From Paraburkholderia heleia NBRC 101817 (GTDB lineage: Bacteria > Pseudomonadota > Gammaproteobacteria > Burkholderiales > Burkholderiaceae), in the NCBI RefSeq assembly GCF_000739775.1, contig NZ_BBJH01000027.1, positions 62,001-126,000 of the forward strand: 64,000 bases of DNA, in the 5' to 3' direction. Below are positions 33,120-42,162 of this stretch, piece by piece. Position 1 is the stretch's first letter; each line of letters begins with the position of its first letter. Below the pieces are notes generated by a model. The model ran no database searches and had not been told where the DNA came from. It saw nothing but the letters and a program-made list of their open reading frames with translations. Position numbers and translations under genes: made by a program.

Positions 33120-34036
33120 CGCTGCTCACGCCGTTCGGCGCGGTACAACGCCTGACTCAACGTCCGCACGGCATCGAGATCAGCCGACGTGGCAGGCGCG
33201 CCCGCCGTTCCCTGCACAGGCGTGAAGAATCGCGCAGTCGACTGGCAATAGAACTGTTCCAGTTGCACGCGCAACGGTTGCAAATACGGCGCCCGATCGA
33301 ACAAGCCCGAAAGCGACCCCGCGTGTACGACGTGCCCCGCCGTTTCGTTCACCGCACGGTGCAGGCAGACCCACGCGTCGGAAGCAGCCGCGCCATTCGG
33401 TCCCCCGGGCTTGCGGATCTGCCGCCACGCGCGCGCGAACGGCAGTTGCGCCGACTCCCGCCAGCCGCGCCACCGCCACCAGGCCGCCCATGCGAGCAGT
33501 GTCAACCCGAGCAGGCCAAGGGCGAGACGCATCTGGCGACGCAGCGGTTCGACCGCCATCGGGGGCGCGAGCCGGTCGGGCCGCAGCGGTTGCAGATCGC
33601 CGGTCTTGAAGGCGTCCGCGGGCGTCATCGGCCCGACGCTGATCGGCCATTGCGCGACATGGAACGTCGCGCCGGTCGAGGAGGTCAAGGTCAACGCGGG
33701 CAAGGCAATGCGGGTGAGGGTTGGCGCGACATTCACGACCTGGTAGTCGATCGCCATCCATGTGCGGCCTTGCGCGTCGTCGTCGATGCGCACGCGTCTG
33801 CGCTCGAGCCACGCCGTGGCGCGCCCGATCGAGGGCGGCGATACCGCGCCGCTGTCGCCGTCCGGCAAGAGAACGCGCTGTGTGAGCACGTCGCCGAGCA
33901 GATAGCCGAACGCGCGCGGCTCCAGCACCATGGACTCGACGACGCGGCCTTGAGGCGCAGCGGACCACGCGCCCGGCGACAACACGCACGCAGCGGCCAG
34001 TGCGATTGCCGCGCGCGGACAACGCGGAATGCTCAT
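33116..34036 (-). CDS. mxaA: MxaA, methanol dehydrogenase maturation protein
   Basis: 306 residues from ATG 34036, overlapping the mxaS stop. Signal peptide (AAIALAAACVLSPGAWSA), a periplasmic beta domain of about 140 residues, one membrane helix (ALGLLGLTLLAWAAWWRW) and a cytoplasmic helical tail (WVCLHRAVNETAGHVVHA, QLEQFYCQSTARFF). This layout fits MxaA. It overlaps mxaC by 4 bp. Confidence 0.82.
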   Translation of the reverse strand: MSIPRCPRAAIALAAACVLSPGAWSAAPQGRVVESMVLEPRAFGYLLGDVLTQRVLLPDGDSGAVSPPSIGRATAWLERRRVRIDDDAQGRTWMAIDYQVVNVAPTLTRIALPALTLTSSTGATFHVAQWPISVGPMTPADAFKTGDLQPLRPDRLAPPMAVEPLRRQMRLALGLLGLTLLAWAAWWRWRGWRESAQLPFARAWRQIRKPGGPNGAAASDAWVCLHRAVNETAGHVVHAGSLSGLFDRAPYLQPLRVQLEQFYCQSTARFFTPVQGTAGAPATSADLDAVRTLSQALYRAERREQR

Positions 34037-34902
34037 GCGCCCGCCTCCAGAAAGTAGCGCGACATGGCCTCGGGATCGAACACGTTCTGCACGTAGAACG
34101 GACGGATTCCGCGGGCCGTCAACGCCTGGGCAAGTTCTGCGCGCCGCCGCGAGACCGCTTCGCGCCAGCGCTCGCGTACGCTGTGGCGCAGCCAGAGCGT
34201 GCGTTGCGCCGCCGACTCCGCGTCGCGCACCGCGAGCAGCGGGCCGCCTGCGGGCGGCGTGGTCTCGGCGCTGTCCCACACCACAATCGGCACCACGCAT
34301 GCATGCACGAGCAGATCGAGCACCAACGGCATGCCGGCAAGCGGCCAATGGAAATCGGAAACGAGAAAGACGAGGGCCTGTCTGCCCGCGAGTCTCGACG
34401 CGGCACGTTGCAGCCCCGCGATCGTCGCACCGCCCGCGTCATCGCCGTCGCCCACACACTCGCGCAGCATCGACGCATAGACATTGCCGACACCACGACC
34501 GGACCGCGCAGGCATGAACAGGTCTTCGCGCTCGCCCCGATCGAAAGCAAGCATGCCTAACGGATCGCCCGCGCGAAACGCGCTGTAGCCCAGCGCGTCG
34601 ACAAAGTCGGCGGCCACCTGCAATTTCGTGCGGCGCGTGCCGAAGCGCATCGACGCGGAGACGTCGACCACCGCTTGCACCGGCACGGCGGAGCGTTGCA
34701 GGTGCAGCCTCACCAGCCATTCCGATCGGGCGGCGCGCACGCTCGCGCGCAAGTCCAGGCGGCGCGGGTCGGGATGATCGAACAGGCGACCGTGAGACGC
34801 AAACGCGTCGCCCGCGCCCACGCTCGTGCCCGGGTGCGCGCCGGGCCGGTGCCCCGAAGCGCGCAACGGAAAGCGGTAATGAAATTGCGCGGCGGCGCTC
34901 AT
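34033..34902 (-). CDS. mxaS: MxaS, DUF58 protein
   Basis: 289 residues, soluble. DUF58 core with HPDPRRLDLRASVRAARSEW, a vWA-like DVSASMRFG motif and LVFLVSDFHWPLAGMP. DUF58 proteins partner MoxR ATPases. Here it follows mxaR by 3 bp and overlaps mxaA, the standard RSACKL order. Confidence 0.88.
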   Translation of the reverse strand: MSAAAQFHYRFPLRASGHRPGAHPGTSVGAGDAFASHGRLFDHPDPRRLDLRASVRAARSEWLVRLHLQRSAVPVQAVVDVSASMRFGTRRTKLQVAADFVDALGYSAFRAGDPLGMLAFDRGEREDLFMPARSGRGVGNVYASMLRECVGDGDDAGGATIAGLQRAASRLAGRQALVFLVSDFHWPLAGMPLVLDLLVHACVVPIVVWDSAETTPPAGGPLLAVRDAESAAQRTLWLRHSVRERWREAVSRRRAELAQALTARGIRPFYVQNVFDPEAMSRYFLEAGA

Positions 34903-34905
34903 GGC

Positions 34906-35925
34906 TCAGGGCACGGCCACGCGGTTCACGATCTGCGCGATCAGGGCTTCCGCCAGCTCCTGGCGGCGCAGCTCGTAGATCGGCGTGAAAAACACGCGGT
35001 GCCCGAGCGCGGGCAGCAGCACGCCGTGAATGTCCTCGGGCACGAGGTATGAGCGGCCGTCGAGCCACGCCACCACGCGCGCGGCGCGCAACAGTGCGCC
35101 CATGCCGCGCGGGCTCGCGCCCGCTAGCACGAGGCGCTCCATGTCGACGCCATCGAGCGCAATGCCAAAGTGCCGGGGCGTTTCCGTCGCGCGCCAGATG
35201 TCGAGCACATAGCGCTCGATCGTCCGGCTCGACTGCACGCTCTGCTGAATGATCGCCCCGACTGCGTTCAACTGTTCCCACTGCACGACCGCGGGCGAAA
35301 GCCTGGCGAGCAGCGTGTCGACGTCGTGGAACGCCGCGTCGAAGACCAGCGTGCGCCGCACCTCGGCCTCGTCCGGCGTGGGCATGCTCAATTCGAACAG
35401 AAAGCGGTCGCGCGCGGCCGAAGCAAGCTCGAAGGTTTCCTCCTGTTCGACCTTGTTGCGATCGGCGAATACCGTCATGTGCGGGAAGCGATACTCGCGG
35501 TCGAACGCCCACACGGAACGCTCGGCCATTGCGCGCAGCAGCAGCGACTGCACCTGCGGGCGGGCGCGATTGATTTCATTGAAGAAGAACGTGCTCAGCC
35601 GCTCGCCGTGGCGCAGCAGCGGGCCGGGTTCGATACGCGGCTTGCCTTCGGCGTCGACATACGTGTGATAGACGAGGTCGCCCGGCATCATGTCGATCGT
35701 GCCTTCCACACGCTCGAACGCGCCGCCCACCACGCGCGCGAACGCGCGCAACACGGTCGTCTTGCCCACGCCCACGCCGCCTTCGAGCAGCACGTGGCCG
35801 CGCGCGAACAACGCCACGGTGATGAGGCGGATGACCTGCGCCTGGCCAATCACGACGCTCGAGACTTCGTCCTCGATCTGCAAGGCATGCTGGCGCCAGT
35901 CCTGAAGCGGCTCGCCGGAGTCCAT
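34906..35925 (-). CDS. mxaR: MxaR, MoxR-type AAA+ ATPase
   Basis: 339 residues. Walker A is EGGVGVGKTTVLRAFARVVG and Walker B is TFFFNEINRARPQVQ; the MoxR-type sensor and lid follow (ASPRGMGALLRAARVVAWL). A chaperone-like ATPase that works with the vWA proteins encoded downstream to mature the methanol dehydrogenase. Ribosome site AAGGGGA precedes ATG 35925. Confidence 0.9.
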   Translation of the reverse strand: MDSGEPLQDWRQHALQIEDEVSSVVIGQAQVIRLITVALFARGHVLLEGGVGVGKTTVLRAFARVVGGAFERVEGTIDMMPGDLVYHTYVDAEGKPRIEPGPLLRHGERLSTFFFNEINRARPQVQSLLLRAMAERSVWAFDREYRFPHMTVFADRNKVEQEETFELASAARDRFLFELSMPTPDEAEVRRTLVFDAAFHDVDTLLARLSPAVVQWEQLNAVGAIIQQSVQSSRTIERYVLDIWRATETPRHFGIALDGVDMERLVLAGASPRGMGALLRAARVVAWLDGRSYLVPEDIHGVLLPALGHRVFFTPIYELRRQELAEALIAQIVNRVAVP

Positions 35926-35956
35926 CGATGCATTCCCCTTGTTTCATCAACGCGCT

Positions 35957-36919
35957 TCACGCCCACACCTGCGACTTCGCCGGCGACGGCACGAATACCG
36001 CGTACTCGCGTTCCAGCCACGCGGCGGTCTGCTCGAGCAGGAATTGCCGGAACATGCGGCACGTGGGCGAAAGCTGCTTGGCCCCGAGATGCACGATCTG
36101 CCACGTGCGCTCGATCGGTGTGCCGTTCACCTTGAGCAGCGCGATCTCCTGCGTGCGCAGTTCCAGCAACAGCGTGTGCAGCGAAATCAGGCTCACGCCC
36201 ATGCCCGCCATGACCGCCTGCTTGATCGTTTCGTTGCTGCCGAACGTCACGACCTTCGCCGGCGTGAACAGGTGCTGCCTGAACATTTCCTCCGCCGCCA
36301 TGCGCGTGCCCGAGCCCGGTTCGCGCAACAGGAACGTGTCGCCGCGCAGCTCCTGCAGATCGAAGCGTTGCGCGTCGCGCAGCGGATGATCGAGCGGCGC
36401 GATCAGCACCTGCGGGTGCCATGCGAGCGCCTCGCTCATGGTGCTGAGTTCCGGCGGCGGGCGGCCCATGATGGCGAGATCGATGGCGTTGTCCTGCAGC
36501 AGGCGCAGCAGCGCATCGCGGTTGCCCACCGAAAGGTGTACGTCCACCTTCGGGTACAGATGCGAATACATGGCCAGCAGCTTGGGCGCGAAATATGTTG
36601 CAGAACTGACGATTCCCACCGCAATCGTTCCGCTATCGGCCTGTTTGAGCGATGTCATCGCGTCTTCGGCGTCCTTGATCTCGCCAAGAATGCGGCTTGC
36701 GTGATGCGTCAGCTTCTCGCCGGCCTCGGTCAGCGCGAGCTTGCGCGCAATGCGCTCGAAAAGCTGCAGACCCACCGCGTCTTCGAGCTGGTGAATCTGC
36801 ATCGACACAGCCGGCTGCGTGAGATGCAGCTCTTCCGCCGCGCGCGCGAAGCTCGTGTAGCGGCTCGCCACGACGAAGATCTGCAACTGGCGCAAGGTCA
36901 GCGAACGGACGAAATTCAC
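35957..36919 (-). CDS. LysR family regulator, CbbR-like, inside the xox-mxa operon
   Basis: 320 residues from GTG 36919. The helix-turn-helix SFARAAEELHLTQPAVSMQI and the effector domain opening GTIAVGIVSSATYFAPKLLA closely follow the CbbR/CysB-like branch that senses Calvin-cycle metabolites. It is transcribed with the methanol oxidation genes, 16 bp after the unknown secreted protein and 31 bp before mxaR. It may control the xox operon, the nearby cbb operon, or both. The symbol is left open since the usual cbbR is divergent from cbbL, outside this window. Confidence 0.88.
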   Translation of the reverse strand: MNFVRSLTLRQLQIFVVASRYTSFARAAEELHLTQPAVSMQIHQLEDAVGLQLFERIARKLALTEAGEKLTHHASRILGEIKDAEDAMTSLKQADSGTIAVGIVSSATYFAPKLLAMYSHLYPKVDVHLSVGNRDALLRLLQDNAIDLAIMGRPPPELSTMSEALAWHPQVLIAPLDHPLRDAQRFDLQELRGDTFLLREPGSGTRMAAEEMFRQHLFTPAKVVTFGSNETIKQAVMAGMGVSLISLHTLLLELRTQEIALLKVNGTPIERTWQIVHLGAKQLSPTCRMFRQFLLEQTAAWLEREYAVFVPSPAKSQVWA

Positions 36920-36934
36920 GGGGGTCCCGCCCGT

Positions 36935-37717
36935 TCATCGGTTCGCGCGCGGCGCATCGGGTGGCTTCGCGGGCGAAGCGGGCCCATTCGGGCCAGTGGG
37001 CGCCGGCAGCTTGCGCACCACGGTGTCGAAGCGCAGCGTGCGGGTCTGCAACGGATGCGCGAAGTCGCCGTTGGCGCCGGGCACCTCGGTGCGGATCAGC
37101 GCGACCTGGCCTGGCACGGTGTCCGCGATCAGGAACGTGTAGCGCTTGCCCGTGTACTGCGCGAAACGTTCCGCGTTGGGATCGTCTTTGTACGGCTGGA
37201 TGACGATCTGTTGCGCCGTCACCGGTTTGCCGCCGACCTGGGTCGTTACCGTTTCGATCTTCGGACCCGCGGCGAGCGCGAGGCGCACGCGCTGCTGAAA
37301 ATAGCGGCGTTTTCCGCCCGTCGCACGCTCCATGTCCGCAATGTCGCGTTCGAGAAAATAGATGATCACGGGGTTGCACGCGAGGCCGCCGTTGGGCAGC
37401 GGCACCGCCCCGCTGTGGTCGGAAACCTGGGCGTCGCCTTTGGCGTTGCCGGGGCTCACCACGAGCACGCGCACGGTGTCCGAGCCCTGCTCCGGCGGCT
37501 GTGCACTGAGCAATGCGTAGTCGAGCTCGGATTCTTGCCTGACTCCGTGCAGATGGTCCGTCATGAAGATGAGCCGCTCGGCGGGCGAAATATCGCCGGT
37601 GCCCGTGGCGTGCGCCGGAGCCTGCAGCGCGCATGCGCAACACGCGAGGCAAACGGCGAGCGCGTGCCGCCATGCGCGCGGCCCGGGCTCGCGCGCGCCC
37701 TTCAGGCCGCGCCTCAT
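36935..37717 (-). CDS. Secreted protein of unknown function in the xox operon
   Basis: 260 residues from ATG 37717 (ATGA overlap with xoxJ). Signal peptide RHALAVCLACCACALQAPAHA. The mature part starts ISPAERLIFMTDHLHGVRQ and contains SELDYALLSAQPPEQGSDTV, HSGAVPLPNGGLACNPVIIY, a basic TGGKRRYFQQRVRLAL stretch and a Pro-rich tail. No family I recognise. The strict coupling to xoxJ implies a periplasmic role in methanol or lanthanide-linked respiration. Confidence 0.85.
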   Translation of the reverse strand: MRRGLKGAREPGPRAWRHALAVCLACCACALQAPAHATGTGDISPAERLIFMTDHLHGVRQESELDYALLSAQPPEQGSDTVRVLVVSPGNAKGDAQVSDHSGAVPLPNGGLACNPVIIYFLERDIADMERATGGKRRYFQQRVRLALAAGPKIETVTTQVGGKPVTAQQIVIQPYKDDPNAERFAQYTGKRYTFLIADTVPGQVALIRTEVPGANGDFAHPLQTRTLRFDTVVRKLPAPTGPNGPASPAKPPDAPRANR

Positions 37718-38628
37718 GGCGCCCCGTCCGCGGGCTTGGCGGAAGGCGCGTCGACAGGCTTCAGGAGCGGTACCTGGTAGCTCGCGAGAATGTTGTCGAT
37801 CTTGTCGTGATTGGCGCCGATCCATTGATCGATCTTGTCCTTCCACGCCTTCTCTCCATAGCGCACGCCCATCGAAATCGTGTAGTCGAAACGGATGCCC
37901 GGCGTGCTCGGGAACGGCACGAGTTTCACCGTGTCGCCGGAACGCCTGGCAAAGTAGCCGGCAATCGGCCCCCAGAGGAAAACGACGTCGACATTGCCCG
38001 CCCGCAGATCCTTTTCGATCATCTGGCCGGGATAGTCCTGCGGGTCGCCGCTTTGCACCCTGTACGACACCGCCTGGTCGATCAGGTTGTGGCTGAGCAG
38101 CCAGTCGACCGCGGGCGTTTGCGTGAAGATGCCGAAGCGCAGCTTGTGGAGTTCGTCTGGCGGCAGCTTGAGCAGGTCGTCGGGCGTGTTGATGGACGCC
38201 AGTTCGGGCCGCTTCGTAAAGACCATGGCATAGGTCGAGCGCAGATATGGCTGCGTGGTCGAGGTCAAGTCATAGCCTTTGGGCACGCCGATGATCAGGT
38301 CGCACTTGTAGCGATCGGTGTCGGGCGCCTTCTCGCGCAGCGTATGGCGCACGAAGCCCATGCGCTGCGGAAAATACGTGTATTCGAGCTTGTAGCCGAA
38401 GTCGCTCGCCATCTGGCTCGCGATGCGGTTTTCGTAGCCCTCGCCCTTGTCGTTGGACAGGGGCATGTTGTTCGGGTCCGCGCACACGCGCAGCACGCCG
38501 TCGGCGCCGTCGTTGTTGGGCAGGGCCGCCTCGCCCTGCGCCCGCACCGCGCTGAAGGAGAGCGCCGCGTAACCCAGCGCGGCGGCCACGAGCGGGACGT
38601 ACACGTGCATCCGGTTGCCATGACGCAT
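37714..38628 (-). CDS. xoxJ: XoxJ/MxaJ-like periplasmic solute-binding-fold protein
   Basis: 304 residues. AGGAGGTGATCG precedes ATG 38628; signal peptide YVPLVAAALGYAALSFSAVRA. The mature protein has the family-3 binding fold with the MoxJ hallmark LRVCADPNNMPLSNDKGEGY and QDYPGQMIEKDLRAGNVDVV, GPIAGYFARR. XoxJ proteins assist or activate XoxF in the periplasm. Its place right after xoxG is the usual order. Confidence 0.9.
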   Translation of the reverse strand: MRHGNRMHVYVPLVAAALGYAALSFSAVRAQGEAALPNNDGADGVLRVCADPNNMPLSNDKGEGYENRIASQMASDFGYKLEYTYFPQRMGFVRHTLREKAPDTDRYKCDLIIGVPKGYDLTSTTQPYLRSTYAMVFTKRPELASINTPDDLLKLPPDELHKLRFGIFTQTPAVDWLLSHNLIDQAVSYRVQSGDPQDYPGQMIEKDLRAGNVDVVFLWGPIAGYFARRSGDTVKLVPFPSTPGIRFDYTISMGVRYGEKAWKDKIDQWIGANHDKIDNILASYQVPLLKPVDAPSAKPADGAP

Positions 38629-38657
38629 CGATCACCTCCTCAAGTCGGCAAACGTGC

Positions 38658-39077
38658 CTATTTCGCATCCATGGACTGCAGGTCGCCGGGCTTGATCTGG
38701 CCGTCCGAGCGTCCTTTTAGATAGGCATACAGATTTTCCCAGTTCTTCTGCATCATCTGGCTCGAGCTGAAGTCCGGCATGCCCTTGGCGATCCGGCCGC
38801 CGAACACGGTCCGGTGAAACTCGTTCTTGTCGAGCGTCTTGAACGCGTCGACCAGCGACGGACCCACCAGCCCCTGCTGCTGCGCGCCGTGGCAGCGCTC
38901 GCAGTCGAGCGCGCGCCAGGTCTTCCAGCCTAGAAACGTGTTGCCGTCGACCTTGGTGCCGTCCACCACCTTGTACGTCACCTGGGCAATCGCAGGATTG
39001 GTCTGGGCGTACGCAACGGGCAGCACGAGGAATGCGGCGGGCAGCACCGCACGCAACAGGATGGTCGGGTATTTCAT
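38658..39077 (-). CDS. xoxG: XoxG, cytochrome c electron acceptor of XoxF
   Basis: 139 residues from ATG 39077. Signal peptide ending PVAYA; one haem site DCERCHGAQQQ, with a likely axial Met in KGMPDFSSSQMMQKNW. Mono-haem class I cytochrome carrying electrons from XoxF to the oxidase. At 139 residues it is compact for the MxaG/XoxG group. Confidence 0.88.
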   Translation of the reverse strand: MKYPTILLRAVLPAAFLVLPVAYAQTNPAIAQVTYKVVDGTKVDGNTFLGWKTWRALDCERCHGAQQQGLVGPSLVDAFKTLDKNEFHRTVFGGRIAKGMPDFSSSQMMQKNWENLYAYLKGRSDGQIKPGDLQSMDAK

Positions 39078-39285
39078 TTGCAGATGTCTCCCTGATAATA
39101 AGGCTGCGAGTGAAGCCGCGCCGCGACGCCTTGACGGCGCAGCGCACGATGCATGAAGCGGATGACGCGTGAAGCCAGCCTCGGGTGCGTCTCGTGCGTC
39201 GGGTGCGCCCGGCGCAAGCCGCGGCCGCCGCCCCCCTTCATGCGAGGGGCGGAAGGCTCGCGCGTTTTGCGCCAGGACCGGCCGC

Positions 39286-41103
39286 TCAACTATGGCTATC
39301 GGGAATGGCGAACACGAAGAGCGTGCCGCCCAGCGCCGTGTACTTTGCCAGTTCGCGATACCCGCCCACGGCGCCAAGGCCTTCGGTGGACTTCTGGAGT
39401 CCGGCCGCCATGCCGATGCCGGCCCAGCCGCCAATCCCCGAATAGACGCCGATGTACTGCTTGCCTTGATACTCGTAGGTGAAGACGTTGCCGATGATCC
39501 CCGAGGGGGTCTTGAAGCGCCACAGTTCCTTGCCGTCGCTGATGCGAACCGCCTTGATGTAGCCTTCGAGCGTGCCGTAGAACGCAATGCCTCCCGCCGT
39601 GGCCAGCGCACCCGACCACACCGAGAAGCGCTCGGGCTTGGACCAGACGATCTTGCCCTTTGAGGCGTCCCAGGCAATGAAGTTACCCATCGAGTTGTTG
39701 TCGTTCGGACCCGGATACATCGAGAGCGTGGCGCCCACATACGGCTGGCCCGATACGTAGTCGACATCGAATGGTTCGTAATCCATACATACGTGGTTGG
39801 TCGGCACGAGGAACAGATGCGACTTCGGATCGTACGCGGCCGGCTGCTGGTCCTTCGAGCCGAGTGCGGCCGGGCAGATTCCCTTCACGTTGTGGTCCGC
39901 GCCCGCGGCCTGGGTCGAATAGGCTGCGTTGCGAATGGGCTTGCCGGTGTGCATGTCGACGCGGTCAGCCCAGTTCACGGCCGGATCGAACTTTTGCGCC
40001 ACCAGCAGTTGCCCGGTTGCGCGATTGAGCGTGTAGCCAAAGCCGTTGCGGTCGAAGTGCACGATCGCCGGCACGTTCTTGCCGTTGATCGTCAGGTCCG
40101 TGAGGATCATCTCGTTCACGCCGTCGTAGTCCCACTCGTCGTGCGGCGTCATCTGGTAGACCCACTTCGCCATGCCCGTGTCGAGATCACGCGCGATGAT
40201 CGAGAGCGACCACTTGTTGTCGCCCGGCCGTTGCGTCGGGTTCCACGTGCCCGGATTGCCCGTGCCGTAGTAGACAAGGTTGAGCTTGGGGTCCCACGCG
40301 TACCAGCCCCACGTGGTGCCGCCGCCCAGCTTCCACTGATCGCCCTTCCACGAATTTAACGACGAGTTCGCGCCCACCGGCACCATCTTGCCGTCGGCGT
40401 AGGTCATCGTCTTGTCGGGGTCCATCAGCATCTCGTTGTCGGGCCCGGTGCTATAGGCCGTCCATACCGGCTTGCCGGTCTTGATGTCGTAGGCGATGAG
40501 ACGTCCGCGCACGCCGAACTCGCCGCCGGAAATGCCGGTGAGCACCTTGTCGCCGAATACGTGGGGCGCGTTGGTGTTGGTCTCACCCGCTTTCGGGTTG
40601 CCGTTCTGCGCGGTCCATACCACGTCGCCCGTCCTGGCGTTGAGCGCGACCAGCTTGGTGTCGGCCTGTTGCAGGAAGATCTTGCCGTCGCCGTAAGCAA
40701 GACCGCGATTGACCGTGTCGCAGCACATCACGGAGATCACGGCGTCGTCCTGCTTCGGCTGGTACTGCCAGAGGAACGTCTGGTCCTTCAGGTTGATCGC
40801 AATGACCTTGTTGGGAAAGGGCGAGTGTATATACATGGTGTCGCCGATCACGAGCGGCGAACCTTCGTGCCCGCGCAGCACGCCGGTGGACATGGTCCAT
40901 GCCACCTGAAGTTTGCCGACGTTGTTTTCGTTGATCTGCTTGAGCGGACTGTAGCGGTGATTCGCATAGTCACCGGCTTGCGACGCCCAGTTAGACGGAT
41001 TTTTCATGAGTCCGTCCAGCTGTGGATCGGCTTGTGCAACGATAGCGTTCAGGGCTGCCGACGCGAGGATCGCGAGCCCAAGAACCGCGGTGCGTAAGTT
41101 CAT
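39286..41103 (-). CDS. xoxF: XoxF, lanthanide-dependent PQQ methanol dehydrogenase
   Basis: 605 residues from ATG 41103 (GGAGGAG site). Signal peptide to about Ala25. Eight-bladed propeller with the vicinal disulfide Cys127-Cys128 (SVMCCDTVNRG) and the catalytic region TPHDEWDYDGVNE. The catalytic Asp is 325, and the extra Asp327 (Ala in MxaF) is the lanthanide ligand that marks XoxF. Oxidises methanol to formaldehyde in the periplasm. No small subunit gene (mxaI) is nearby, as expected for XoxF. The 208-bp gap before xoxG (39078-39285) shows no clear terminator. Confidence 0.96.
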   Translation of the reverse strand: MNLRTAVLGLAILASAALNAIVAQADPQLDGLMKNPSNWASQAGDYANHRYSPLKQINENNVGKLQVAWTMSTGVLRGHEGSPLVIGDTMYIHSPFPNKVIAINLKDQTFLWQYQPKQDDAVISVMCCDTVNRGLAYGDGKIFLQQADTKLVALNARTGDVVWTAQNGNPKAGETNTNAPHVFGDKVLTGISGGEFGVRGRLIAYDIKTGKPVWTAYSTGPDNEMLMDPDKTMTYADGKMVPVGANSSLNSWKGDQWKLGGGTTWGWYAWDPKLNLVYYGTGNPGTWNPTQRPGDNKWSLSIIARDLDTGMAKWVYQMTPHDEWDYDGVNEMILTDLTINGKNVPAIVHFDRNGFGYTLNRATGQLLVAQKFDPAVNWADRVDMHTGKPIRNAAYSTQAAGADHNVKGICPAALGSKDQQPAAYDPKSHLFLVPTNHVCMDYEPFDVDYVSGQPYVGATLSMYPGPNDNNSMGNFIAWDASKGKIVWSKPERFSVWSGALATAGGIAFYGTLEGYIKAVRISDGKELWRFKTPSGIIGNVFTYEYQGKQYIGVYSGIGGWAGIGMAAGLQKSTEGLGAVGGYRELAKYTALGGTLFVFAIPDSHS

Positions 41104-41235
41104 GTCTCCTCCAGAATGGTCTTGCAGTGCAACTGACAAACAACCCACGCTACCTCGTCGCATCGAGCGCGCCTCTTCGAATGCAGGGTAACGAACCCGC
41201 GCACGTTCCCGATCGAGTGTCGGGCTTTGCTCGGC

Positions 41236-41262
41236 GCATGAAGCCCAATGCAGGTTTCATGC
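41236..41262. promoter_or_regulatory. Inverted repeat upstream of xoxF, candidate operator
   Basis: GCATGAAGCC-N7-GGTTTCATGC has 9 of 10 arm bases paired and lies 133-159 bp before the xoxF start. The spacing suits a dimeric regulator such as a LysR protein. It overlaps a weak minus-strand GG-N10-GC element (41250-41263). It belongs to the 554-bp gap 41104-41657 between the divergent methanol and H4MPT operons. Confidence 0.45.
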
Positions 41263-41564
41263 CGGAATCGAACGGCGTGCTGCGTGGTGCGCGGGTACGC
41301 CATTGGTTGTCCGCGCCTGCAGCGGCGCGAACGCGAGCGCGGCCGCGCATGGCGGGCTCTACGGAGCGGCCCCGGGCCGCCTGCCTGGATGCCGCGCGCC
41401 GCGCGTGAGCGCGCGCCCGGTGTCACGAGTGTGAACCGCCGTGCCCTTGGGGGTGGGACATACTGTGTCACCGGCCGGGACGGACCGTATCCATCGCGAA
41501 GCACGGCGAACGCGAAGCGCCTGTGCGCCCGGCGCCCCGCCCCGCGCCGCCCCGCACCACCGGG

Positions 41565-41582
41565 CTGGCCCGCCAATTGCAG
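41565..41582 (+). promoter_or_regulatory. Sigma-54-type promoter for the H4MPT operon
   Basis: CTGGCCCGCCAATTGCAG keeps GG-N10-GC spacing and differs from TGGCACG-N4-TTGCA at a single base. Transcription would start near 41592, about 66 bases before the first gene. A sigma-54 activator gene sits at the far end of this cluster (50811). Confidence 0.6.
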
Positions 41583-41657
41583 CGCAACGCCAATGTCGCC
41601 AGGTCCTCGCCGGGCCTGGCGCCCCTATATGGGAAGCAACGGCACGGAGCAACGGTC

Positions 41658-42035
41658 ATGTCAAACGCAGAACAGGTCTATTCCGACGATGAGGTCCGGC
41701 AGCGTCTCATCGGCCCGCTCCAGCACTGGTATCTGGAAGACGGCTGGCTGCGGCGCAAGTACCGCACGGAAGGCTGGAAGGGCACGCTGATGGTGGTGAA
41801 CACCGTGGGCCACCTCGCGGAGGCGGCGTGGCATCACCCCGATCTCACGGTCTCCTATGCATTCGTGATCGTGAAGCTCAAGACGCATTCCGCGAAAGGC
41901 ATCACCGACAAGGACTTCGCGTTGGCGAGCAAGATCGAATCGGTGATCCAGTGGCAGCCGGGCGCCGAAGGCGGTGCGCTCGAAGGCACCCCCAAAGACG
42001 ACCCGCGCTTTCGCTATATCAAGTACGACGCATGA
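41658..42035 (+). CDS. Pterin-4a-carbinolamine dehydratase-like protein
   Basis: 125 residues from ATG 41658 (CGGAG site). The alpha+beta PCD fold is recognisable: LQHWYLEDGWLRRKY, VNTVGHLAEAAWHHPDLTVS (the family's H-x-P-D motif with the preceding His) and KGITDKDFALASKIESVI. Classic PCD recycles tetrahydrobiopterin. In H4MPT clusters PCD-like proteins are thought to act in cofactor metabolism. First gene of the operon, under a sigma-54-like promoter. Confidence 0.85.
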   Translation: MSNAEQVYSDDEVRQRLIGPLQHWYLEDGWLRRKYRTEGWKGTLMVVNTVGHLAEAAWHHPDLTVSYAFVIVKLKTHSAKGITDKDFALASKIESVIQWQPGAEGGALEGTPKDDPRFRYIKYDA

Positions 42036-42162
42036 GGCGCGGCGCATGCCCGACGCCGTCTGGTACAGCTTTTGCGTGAGATCGGGCGTCGCACCGCTGC
42101 GCCACGGCATTCGCCGATGCGGCGCCGGCGCTTCGGCACAGCCAAGCACGAGGACTCTCGCG

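Noticed and set aside
39286..41103. MxaF (calcium-type) methanol dehydrogenase
   Set aside because: Asp327 two residues after catalytic Asp325 is the lanthanide ligand; MxaF has Ala there, and no mxaI follows.
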